Source: Streptomyces sp. NL15-2K (GTDB lineage: Bacteria; Actinomycetota; Actinomycetes; Streptomycetales; Streptomycetaceae). From it: a DNA stretch of 64,000 bases. The DNA lies in the NCBI RefSeq assembly GCF_030551255.1, contig NZ_CP130630.1:9485001-9549000 (forward strand), given 5' to 3'. Positions 50,255-58,015 of this stretch are shown here, piece after piece; positions within the stretch are counted from its first letter, which is position 1; each line of letters begins with the position of its first letter. The notes under the pieces are model-generated. The model was not told the origin of the DNA. It saw only the letters and a program-made list of their open reading frames with translations, and searched no databases. A program made the position numbers and the translations under genes.

Positions 50255-53137
50255 ATGAGCGACAGGGCTGCGGTGGCCGAGCGGGAGCGTGCGCCCGGAC
50301 GAGCGCCCGCCGGAAAAGCGGCGGGCATGGGGGGAGCGGGGGAGTCCGTCCCCGTCCGACTCGCGGCCGTGTTCCTGCCCGGGCCCCTCCTCCCGCGCGA
50401 GGGGCGGATGGCCTTCTGGGACCCGGAAGGCGGACCCCTGCCCGCCGCACCCACAGAACTCACTGTCGTACGTCGCCATGGTGCCGGAGTTCGCCGCAGG
50501 ACCACCCCCGCACTGTCGCTTCCGCTGGACGAGGCCCTGCCCCTGCTCGTCCGCGCCCGGCGCGACCCGGCCGCCCACCCGGCCACCGTCTGCTGGGGAG
50601 CGGCCGCGCTGCACGCCCTGCGGCTCACCGCCCGCGGCCGGCTGCTGCCGGGCCTGACGGCCACCGGCCACGACGCCTGGCGGGCCGGGCCCCTGGACCC
50701 GGACGACATCGCCCACCTGCGCGCGGTCGCGGCCGCCCTGCCGTACGAGGGACATGCGGTCCCGCTGCCCGGCACGGGCCCGCTCCGGCTGCCCGAACCG
50801 GAAGCGTTGATGCGCTCCTTCCTGGACGCGGTCGCCGACACCCTGCCCCGCACTCCGGCCGCTCCGTACGCCTGCGGGAAGCCCTTCGCCGCGCGCGAGC
50901 CCCAGCGGCTTCCCGACGCACAGGACTGGGCCGCGGAGGTCGCCGCCGGCATGGACGCGGGCGTGCGGATCTCGCTCCGCCTGGACCTGTCGGCGCAGGA
51001 CCTCTTCGACGCCGAAGGTGACGAGGGCCTGCACCGTGCGGGCGCGGCCGTCGTCCAGGTGCACAGCCTCGCCGACCCCACCCTCGTGGCCGACGCGGCA
51101 GCCCTGTGGGCGGGTGACGCGGACGCGGCGTTCGGTCCCCGGGCCCGCGTGGACGCGGCCCTCGCCGTGCGCCGAGCGGCCCGCGTCTGGCCGCCCCTCG
51201 ACCGGCTCTCCGAGCAGGACGTGCCGGACGTACTGGCCCTGTCCGGCGAGGAGTTGGGCGACCTGCTCGGCGTCGCGGCGACCCGGCTCGCGGCGGCCGG
51301 AGTCGCCGTGCACTGGCCCCGTGACCTGGCACAGGACCTGACCGCGGCCGCGGTGGTACGGCCCGCGCCGGGCTCGGCGACCGACGGCACCGGCTTCTTC
51401 GAGAGCGAGGAACTGCTCCAGTTCCGCTGGCAGTTGGCGCTCGGCGGCGATCCGCTCAGCGAGGCCGAGATGGACGCGCTCGCCGAGGCCCACCGGCCCG
51501 TCGTGCGCCTGAGGGACCAGTGGGTGCTGGTCGACCCGGCCCTCGTCCGCAAGGCCCGCAAGCGCGAACTGGGCCTGCTCGACCCGGTCGACGCGCTGTC
51601 CGTCGCCCTCACCGGAAGCGCGGAGGTCGACGGCGAGACGGTCGAGGCGATCCCCGTAGGCGCCCTGGCGACCCTGCGCGACCGTCTGACGGCCGGAGTA
51701 CGACCCGCCGAACCACCACCCGGCCTGCACGCCACCCTGCGCGACTACCAACTCCGGGGCCTGGCCTGGCTGGACCTCATGACCACCCTCGGCCTCGGCG
51801 GGTGCCTCGCCGACGACATGGGGCTCGGCAAGACGATCACCGTCATCGCCCTGCACCTGCGCCGGGCCCGCAGCGAGCCCACCCTCGTCGTCTGCCCGGC
51901 CTCCCTGCTCGGCAACTGGCAGCGCGAGATCACCCGGTTCGCGCCCGGCGTCCCCGTCCGCCGCTTCCACGGCTCGGACCGCACCCTGGACGACCTCGAC
52001 GGCGGCTTCGTCCTCACGACGTACGGCACCATGCGGTCGGCGGCGCCCACGCTCGCCCAGCAGCCGTGGGGCATGGTCGTCGCCGACGAGGCACAGCACG
52101 TCAAGAACCCCTACTCGGCGACGGCGAAGGCCCTGCGCACCATCCCGTCCCCCGCGCGCGTGGCCCTGACCGGCACACCGGTCGAGAACAACCTCTCCGA
52201 ACTCTGGGCGCTCCTCGACTGGACGACACCCGGGCTCCTGGGCCCCCTGAAGTCCTTCCGCGCCCGCCACGCGCGCGCGGTGGAGAACGGCGAGGACGAG
52301 GAGGCGGTGACCCGGCTCGCCCGACTGGTCCGCCCCTTCCTCCTGCGCCGCAAGAAGTCCGACCCCGGCATCGTCCCCGAACTGCCGCCCAAGACCGAGA
52401 CGGACCACCCGGTCCCGCTCACCCGTGAACAGGCCGCGCTCTACGAGGCGGTGGTGCGCGAGTCGATGCTGACGATCGAGACGGCGGAGGGCATCGCCCG
52501 CAGGGGCCTGGTGCTGAAGCTGCTGGGTGCGCTGAAGCAGATCTGCGACCACCCCGCGCTGTATCTGAAGGAGGACCTACCGCCGACGGCCGGCGACCGA
52601 CTCGCCGCCCGCTCCGGCAAACTGCCCCTGCTCGACGAGCTGTTGGACACCCTGCTCGCCGAGGACGGCTCGGCGCTCGTCTTCACGCAGTACGTCGGGA
52701 TGGCCCGCCTGATCACCTCCCACCTGGCCGCCCGCGCGATCCCGGTGGACCTCCTGCACGGCGGTACGCCGATTCCGGAGCGTGAGCGCATGGTGGACCG
52801 CTTCCAGAGCGGAGCGACACCGGTCCTCGTCCTGTCGCTGAAGGCGGCCGGCACGGGCCTGAACCTCACCCGCGCGGGCCATGTCGTCCACTTCGACCGC
52901 TGGTGGAACCCGGCCGTCGAAGAACAGGCCACCGACCGCGCCTACCGCATCGGCCAGACCCAGCCGGTCCAGGTCCACCGCCTGATCACCGAGGGCACGG
53001 TCGAGGACCGCATCGCCGAGATGCTGGAGTCCAAGCGGGCCCTGGCCGACGCGATCCTCGGCTCCGGCGAGTCGGCCCTCACGGAACTGACGGACCGCGA
53101 ACTCGCCGACCTGGTCTCGCTCCGGAGGACATCGTGA
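50255..53137 (+). CDS. SNF2-family helicase/translocase
   Basis: The 960-aa protein has an N-terminal SNF2-associated domain (about residues 1-480), then a SF2 motor. Motif I is DDMGLGKT, motif II DEAQ in VVADEAQHVKN, motif III LTGTPVENN, motif V region SLKAAGTGLNLT and motif VI QATDRAYRIGQ. Bacterial HepA/RapA-like SNF2 proteins remodel protein-DNA or RNA polymerase complexes. Its GTGA overlap with the next gene couples it to a SWIM zinc-finger protein, a pairing known in many bacteria. GGGAGG precedes the ATG. Confidence 0.95.
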   Translation: MSDRAAVAERERAPGRAPAGKAAGMGGAGESVPVRLAAVFLPGPLLPREGRMAFWDPEGGPLPAAPTELTVVRRHGAGVRRRTTPALSLPLDEALPLLVRARRDPAAHPATVCWGAAALHALRLTARGRLLPGLTATGHDAWRAGPLDPDDIAHLRAVAAALPYEGHAVPLPGTGPLRLPEPEALMRSFLDAVADTLPRTPAAPYACGKPFAAREPQRLPDAQDWAAEVAAGMDAGVRISLRLDLSAQDLFDAEGDEGLHRAGAAVVQVHSLADPTLVADAAALWAGDADAAFGPRARVDAALAVRRAARVWPPLDRLSEQDVPDVLALSGEELGDLLGVAATRLAAAGVAVHWPRDLAQDLTAAAVVRPAPGSATDGTGFFESEELLQFRWQLALGGDPLSEAEMDALAEAHRPVVRLRDQWVLVDPALVRKARKRELGLLDPVDALSVALTGSAEVDGETVEAIPVGALATLRDRLTAGVRPAEPPPGLHATLRDYQLRGLAWLDLMTTLGLGGCLADDMGLGKTITVIALHLRRARSEPTLVVCPASLLGNWQREITRFAPGVPVRRFHGSDRTLDDLDGGFVLTTYGTMRSAAPTLAQQPWGMVVADEAQHVKNPYSATAKALRTIPSPARVALTGTPVENNLSELWALLDWTTPGLLGPLKSFRARHARAVENGEDEEAVTRLARLVRPFLLRRKKSDPGIVPELPPKTETDHPVPLTREQAALYEAVVRESMLTIETAEGIARRGLVLKLLGALKQICDHPALYLKEDLPPTAGDRLAARSGKLPLLDELLDTLLAEDGSALVFTQYVGMARLITSHLAARAIPVDLLHGGTPIPERERMVDRFQSGATPVLVLSLKAAGTGLNLTRAGHVVHFDRWWNPAVEEQATDRAYRIGQTQPVQVHRLITEGTVEDRIAEMLESKRALADAILGSGESALTELTDRELADLVSLRRTS

Positions 53138-55989
53138 CGCCCCGCCCCGCCGACGAGGCACGCCGGGCGCTGCGGGAGGCGCGGGAGCGCGGAGGCCGGG
53201 GGCCGGGTGCGAACGCCGAACGGCCCGGGCCGCCCGGCGACCCGGCCGCGGATCGGCCGGTCCCCCCGAAGCCCACGGGACACGAGGCCCGGCCGGCCGA
53301 CGCGGCTCGCGCGGCGCTGCGGGAGGCGCGGGAGCGCGGGGGCCGCGGGACGGACGAGGGCATCGACGACGACACCGGGCTCGACGAGAGCCCCGACAAC
53401 GTGGTGGGGGAGCCTACGGCTGCTGAAGTCGGGGCGGGGGAGCCGGGTGAGTCGGTTCGTCGTGGTGTTGGGTCGGGGCGGGTGGGTGAGTCGGTTCGTC
53501 GTGGTGTTGGGTCGGGGCGGGTGGGTGAGTCGGTTCGTCGTGGTGTTGGGTCGGGGCGGGTGGGTGAGTCGGTTCGTCGTGGTGTTGGGTCGGGGCGGGT
53601 GGGTGAGTCGGTTCGTCGTGGTGTTGGGTCGGGCCGGGCGGATGAGTCGGGTCATCCTGACGTCCCGGCCGGCCGGGCGGGCGAGTCGGGGCGGGCGGGC
53701 GAGTCGGGGCGTCCTGGGGTCGGATCGCGCGGGTCGGGTGAAACGGGCCGTCCTGGTGTTGGGCCGGATGCGTCGGGAGAGACGGGTCGTTCTGACGTCG
53801 GAGCGGGCCGGTCGCGCGAGGTGGGCCCTTGCGACATCGAGCCGGACGGTTCGGACGACGCGGGTCAGGAGGCGTCGGCGGCAGCCTCCGACATCGGACG
53901 GGCGGTATCGGCCGGCACGTCCAGGGGCAACGCGGGCCAAGCGGGCCGTACAGCCGGGTCCGGCGCGACCGAACGGGGCGACGAAGCCGACCGCCGAGGC
54001 GGGCGGCCCGCGGATGCCGCGCGCGAAGCGCTGCGCGCCGCTCGCGGCGATGGCCGCCGGGAGCGGGCGGACGCCAAGGGGGAGGAAGCCGAGCGCCCGC
54101 GTCGGGCGCGACGCCAGGCTCGCCCCGCTTCCGGGGAGAGCGGCCGTGCACGAGGCCGCGCCACCGACGCCAGGGCGCGGGACGTACGGGAGTTGCTCGC
54201 CGATGCCTTCCGTATGCCTGCGGCGGCGGAGCTGGCGGGGGAGGAGCGGGGCGGACCAGGGATCGATCCCGCCGTGGAGCGCCTGACTCAGGGCGGGGAC
54301 GACAACGACGGTCCGGGCAGCCCGACTTCGACTGACCACATGTCCGCAGCCACCGCAGCCACCGTAGCTACCGAAGCCACCGCAGGCACCCCACCCAACC
54401 CCACACAGCCGACCGCCACGGCGAGGCCCGAACCGGCTCCATCGACCCACCACGACATGGCGATGCCCGAACCGGTCCCGTCGATCCACCCCGGCCCGGC
54501 GACTCCCGCCTCGCCCCCGCCGCACCATCCCGGCCCGACGCAGTCCACCCCGACCCGGACGGGCCGGCCCGAGGCGGCGGAGCCGGAGCCCGCCTCCGCC
54601 CAGGAACGCCAACCGGGCACGGCGAGGCCCACCCCGGCCCAGCCCCAGCCCTCGGCCCCGCTCTCGGCCCGTCCGCCAACCGGCACATCCACCCCCACCC
54701 CACCCGCAACCCCCCGCGTCCCCCACTCCATGGCTGCCCCCGGCCGCGACAGCGAACTGCGCCGTACGTTCCCCGCCTTCCCTCCCCGGACGGGAGCCGC
54801 GGGGTTCGCGGCGACGTGGTGGGGGAACGCGTGGGTGGCGGCATTGGAGGAGGGCGCGCTGGATGCCAAGCGGCTGGCACGCGGGCGGGGTTATGCCGAG
54901 CAGGGGAACGTGGACGCCATCACGGTGACGCCGGGTCTCGTCCTCGCCTACGTCCAGGGGAGCCGCCCCAGGCCGTACCGCGTGCAGGTGCGGCTGCGCA
55001 CCCTCGACGACACAGACTGGGCGCGGTTCCTGGACAGCGCCGCCGATCGGCCCGGACACATCGCCGCGCTCCTCGACAGGGAGATGCCCCACTCCCTCGC
55101 CGAGTGCGGAGTCCGTCTGCTCCCCGGCCCCGGCGAACTCGAACCGCACTGCAGCTGCCCCGACCGCGGCCACCCCTGCAAGCACGCCGCCGCCCTCTGC
55201 TACCAGACCGCACGCCTGCTCGACGCCGACCCCTTCGTCCTGCTCCTGCTGCGCGGCCGAGGCGAACGCGACCTGCTCGACGCCCTGTCCCGCCTGAGCG
55301 CCACCCGCGCGGCCCGTGCCGCCCAGGAACGGGGTCCGACGCAGCTGCCCGGAGTGCGGGCCACGGACGCCCTCGCGCCCCGCGCACTTCCGCCCCTCCC
55401 AGCGCCCCTGCCCCCACCCCCGCATCCCGAGCAGCCCCCGGCGTACCCGGCGGCCCCGGGCGGCCCGGATCCCTTCGCTCTGGATCAGCTGGCGACCGAC
55501 GCGGCAGCCCGCGCCCACGCCCTGCTCGGCACCGGCCGCGACCCGGTCGGCGAACTGACCCTGTGGCAGGACGCGGTGCGGCTCGCCGCGGCCCGCCCCG
55601 GCTCCGGACTCACCGCTGGCAGCCGCGCCCTCTACGCCTCCCTCGCCTCCGCCGCCGGCCGCGCCCCGGCCGAGCTGGCGCGCGCGGTCGCCGCCTGGCG
55701 CCAGGGCGGTCCGGCGGGCCTCGCCGTCCTGGAAGAGGCCTGGGACCCGCCGGCGGGCCGCTTCGACCGCGCCCGTCCCCTCCTCCTCGCCGCCGATCTG
55801 CCCGCCTTCCGCCCCTGGCGCAACCGCCTCACCCACCCGCAGGGCCACGTCCAGCTCCGCCTGGGCCGCGACGGCCTGTGGTACGCCTACGAGTCGGAGC
55901 CGGGCCACGACGACTGGTGGCCCCGCGGCACGCCCGACCTGGACCCGGTCGGCGCCCTGACGGGCCTCGGCACCCCGGACGACCTGTGA
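53134..55989 (+). CDS. SWIM zinc-finger protein with a long disordered repeat region
   Basis: The 951-aa protein starts at a GTG overlapping the SNF2 stop. Residues about 1-530 are low-complexity Gly/Arg/Ser/Pro sequence and include two copies of ARRALREARERGGRG-like helices and five exact 13-residue repeats (GESVRRGVGSGRV). The folded part starts with FAATWWGNAWVAALEEGALD, and the SWIM motif CSCPDRGHPCKHAAAL (C-x-C-x7-C-x-H) lies near residue 675. SWIM domains bind DNA or proteins. The partner is the upstream SNF2 motor. Typical homologues are much shorter in the N-terminal part, so the repeat region is an expansion. Confidence 0.85.
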   Translation: MTPRPADEARRALREARERGGRGPGANAERPGPPGDPAADRPVPPKPTGHEARPADAARAALREARERGGRGTDEGIDDDTGLDESPDNVVGEPTAAEVGAGEPGESVRRGVGSGRVGESVRRGVGSGRVGESVRRGVGSGRVGESVRRGVGSGRVGESVRRGVGSGRADESGHPDVPAGRAGESGRAGESGRPGVGSRGSGETGRPGVGPDASGETGRSDVGAGRSREVGPCDIEPDGSDDAGQEASAAASDIGRAVSAGTSRGNAGQAGRTAGSGATERGDEADRRGGRPADAAREALRAARGDGRRERADAKGEEAERPRRARRQARPASGESGRARGRATDARARDVRELLADAFRMPAAAELAGEERGGPGIDPAVERLTQGGDDNDGPGSPTSTDHMSAATAATVATEATAGTPPNPTQPTATARPEPAPSTHHDMAMPEPVPSIHPGPATPASPPPHHPGPTQSTPTRTGRPEAAEPEPASAQERQPGTARPTPAQPQPSAPLSARPPTGTSTPTPPATPRVPHSMAAPGRDSELRRTFPAFPPRTGAAGFAATWWGNAWVAALEEGALDAKRLARGRGYAEQGNVDAITVTPGLVLAYVQGSRPRPYRVQVRLRTLDDTDWARFLDSAADRPGHIAALLDREMPHSLAECGVRLLPGPGELEPHCSCPDRGHPCKHAAALCYQTARLLDADPFVLLLLRGRGERDLLDALSRLSATRAARAAQERGPTQLPGVRATDALAPRALPPLPAPLPPPPHPEQPPAYPAAPGGPDPFALDQLATDAAARAHALLGTGRDPVGELTLWQDAVRLAAARPGSGLTAGSRALYASLASAAGRAPAELARAVAAWRQGGPAGLAVLEEAWDPPAGRFDRARPLLLAADLPAFRPWRNRLTHPQGHVQLRLGRDGLWYAYESEPGHDDWWPRGTPDLDPVGALTGLGTPDDL
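53446..53640 (+). repeat. Five 39-bp tandem repeats inside the SWIM gene
   Basis: The unit GGTGAGTCGGTTCGTCGTGG + TGTTGGGTCGGGGCGGGT(G) is repeated five times with almost no mismatch. It keeps the reading frame (13 codons), and the flanking DNA shows further degenerate copies. Near-identity implies recent slippage or unequal crossover. Confidence 0.9.
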
Positions 55990-56009
55990 CCCCCAGTCAC
56001 ACGGTGCGT

Positions 56010-56182
56010 GCCAAGACCCAGGACGCCAGGCAATTCCTCCGCCCGGACGTCGGCCCCCTCACCCTCACCCACCGGTCCTTCGACGTACGCGACGCACCCG
56101 GCCGGCAACTGGTCATCTACCACGCCGAACCAGGCAGCCCCAGCGCCGAGGCCCTCAATCTCCATCTCCTCGGCTCCATCAC
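56010..56182 (+). pseudogene. MmyB-type regulator C-terminal fragment
   Basis: ARQFLRPDVGPLTLTHRSFD, then DAPGRQLVIYHAEPGSPSAE and ALNLHLLGSI, is the end of the ligand-binding domain of an MmyB/XRE regulator (F-x-P-x-V-G-x-L-x-L ... A-E-P-G-S-x-S). It is not the continuation of the pieces at 3675 or 35560. It lies between the SWIM gene and the IS630 insertion. Confidence 0.65.
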
Positions 56183-56411
56183 GCCACCCGGCGCCAGGCC
56201 AAACCCTGGTCCCGCCCCTGGTGAGCCGACGCACATGGCGATCGGCGGCAATGGCGCCCCGGCAATGGCCCTGGAGAGGCCCTCGACGAGCATCTCGGGT
56301 GCGCCTGGGGCCTGTCCGGCGGATCAGGTCGCAGGAAATCGGCGGCGACTAATGAACGCAGATGGGCGTGCCAGACCCCGCGTCTGCGGCATGATCCGCC
56401 GGACAGGTCAC
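56183..56411. other. Intergenic before IS630
   Basis: Weak coding-like sequence without a family (GGNGAPAMALERPSTSI). No regulatory feature was identified. Confidence 0.3.
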
Positions 56412-57632
56412 TAGTGCTGAATTCCGCTTTCGGTGGGTATAGCTGCTGGTAGCGGGGTGGTTGCGGGTGCTCGGGGGCGGGTGCTGGACGATGGTGTTAC
56501 GGGCACGGCCGGGCCGTGACGAGGGCGAGCAAGCGGTGGTCCACCGTCTGGCGGCTGCCAGGAAGGCGCCGAAGGTTCTCGTGGAGCGGTGCCGGATGGT
56601 GGAGCTGAGCTGGGACGGCTGGCTGGTCCCGCGGATCGCCGACGAGCTGAGGTGCAGTCAGAAGACCGTGCGGCGCTGGCTGCACCGCTTCAACCGCTCG
56701 GGGCTTGAGGGTCTGGAGGATCTGGGCGGGCAGGGCCGCAAGCGAAGGATCACCGAAGCCGAACGCTCCGGGATCATCGCGATGGTCAAGCAGACTCCGC
56801 CCGGTCGGCTCGAGGTGCAGCCGTCGAACGAGATGTGGGCCGCGGACGAGTCGGGACCCTCGCAGTGGACCTTGGACGCACTGGCTGCCGCGGCCCGGGG
56901 CCTGGGAATCGAGGTCAGCCGCTCCCAGGTGCGCCGTATCCTGCTGGCTGAGGGTGTGCGTTGGCGGCGCACGCGCTCGTGGACGCGCTCGAGAGATGCG
57001 GACTTCGAGGGAAAAGGACGCGGATCGTCGAGCTTTACACCAGCCCGCCCGCCGGCGCGACAGTCGTCCGCGCCGACGAGCTCGGCCCGGTGATCCCACG
57101 CACCTTCCCGCCGGCACCGGGCTGGTCACCGGACGGGCACCGCATCAAGAATGAGATCGACTACTCCCGCGGACCCGAGGAAACCTGGGTCTACGGCGCC
57201 TTACGCGTCCGCGACGGCCAGGAACTCACGATGACCGCCACCTCCCGCAACAGCGCCTTCTACCAGCAGTTCCTTCAGCTGGTCGAGGACGCGAACCCCC
57301 GTCGGGGACATCTATGTGATCACCGACAACCTGTCCTCGCACAACAGCGTGTCCACCCGGACCTGGCTCGAGGACCACCCCCGCATCAGGCACGTGTTCA
57401 TCCCGGTCGGCGCCTGCTGGCTCAACCTTCAAGAGGGCTGGTGGCGCATCTTCCGCAAGACCGCCCTGGCCGGACGCTCCTTCGGCGACCGCGACCACAT
57501 CACCCACGCCACCGAAGTGGCCACAGCCCAGCTCAACGCCCGCGCCCGACCCTGGATCTGGGGCAGACCCGCACCGCCCACACGGCGCTTACGCCGCCGA
57601 TATGTGTACGTCCTTTGAGGAACGAAGCACTA
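56412..57632 (+). mobile_element. IS630-family insertion sequence
   Basis: The element is flanked by TA within CTAGTGCT at the left (56412-56413) and AGCACTAG at the right (57631-57632), the TA duplication being typical of IS630/Tc1. The ends share GTGCT-N3-TTCC in inverted orientation but diverge further in. It carries a single disrupted transposase gene. Confidence 0.75.
56491..57618 (+). pseudogene. IS630-family transposase, -1 slippery site plus a second frameshift
   Basis: The ATG at 56491 starts MVLRARPGRD. The N-terminal HTH (IADELRCSQKTVRRWLHRFN) is in the first frame until about 57010. There G GGA AAA (57009-57015) is a canonical -1 slippery heptamer, and the -1 frame continues IVELYTSPPAGATVVRADEL with the first catalytic Asp. 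Near 57300, after a C5 and a G4 run, a second shift is needed to reach DIYVITDNLSSHNS (second Asp) and CWLNLQEGWWRIFRKTAL. The first shift could be programmed; the second looks like a mutation, so this copy is probably inactive. Confidence 0.8.
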
Positions 57633-57660
57633 GTGTCAGCGGGCGTTGGGGCGATGGAGC

Positions 57661-57880
57661 GTGCGACCGGAGCCTCAAGCCGCTCGTCCAGGCGAGGCGT
57701 AGTTCGGTTCGCAAAGCCGTGTGCGGGAGAACTGCATGGCCGGTGTGCGCCGTGAGGCGCTTCGTTCTACGGTCTCTCGGAAGTGATCACTGGAGAGCGG
57801 GATGCTGGGAAACTCGCCTGTCCCGTTCGGGAAGGGGCCGTCGGAAAAGGACCCGCGCCACGGGCACCTCGTCGGCGGTC
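57661..57880 (+). ncRNA. Group II intron remnant (domain V preserved)
   Basis: The segment begins GTGCGACC, the consensus 5' end of group II introns (GUGYG). At 57795-57828 there is a 34-nt domain V-like element: GAGCGGGA pairs fully (one G-U) with TCCCGTTC, enclosing a GGGAAACTC tip with a GAAA loop. The 5' AGC of GAGC matches the catalytic triad. Only 134 bases separate the two, so most of domain I and any reverse-transcriptase gene are missing. A deleted, non-mobile copy is likely. Confirmation needs a covariance-model search. Confidence 0.5.
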
Positions 57881-58015
57881 TACTTCACTTGAAGCGGCGG
57901 GGACTGGAAAACGGCGGCAGCCACCGCACCAGTCCCCGACCCTGCTCAGGGCACAGGCGGACCGCTGTGACAGCCGATCAAAGCGGCCACCCATGAGTCA
58001 ACGCCGCAGGCGCAC
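57881..58015. other. Intergenic at the 3' side of the lanthipeptide cluster
   Basis: The sequence ATGAGTCAACGCCGCAGGCG-CACTCAT near 57994-58020 contains an ATGAGT/ACTCAT inverted repeat. It lies directly behind the stop of the FAD-protein gene and may act as a terminator. Confidence 0.35.

Noticed and set aside
49517..52552. A 1011-codon minus-strand frame opposite the SNF2 gene.
   Set aside because: It lacks any domain; the plus strand has all SF2 helicase motifs.
53446..53640. Regular repeats suggestive of a CRISPR array.
   Set aside because: The units are contiguous without spacers, keep the reading frame of the SWIM gene, and no cas genes are present.
52942..55908. A 988-codon minus-strand frame opposite the SWIM gene.
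   Set aside because: It mirrors the Gly/Arg repeat region and has no recognisable domain, while the plus strand carries the SWIM motif.
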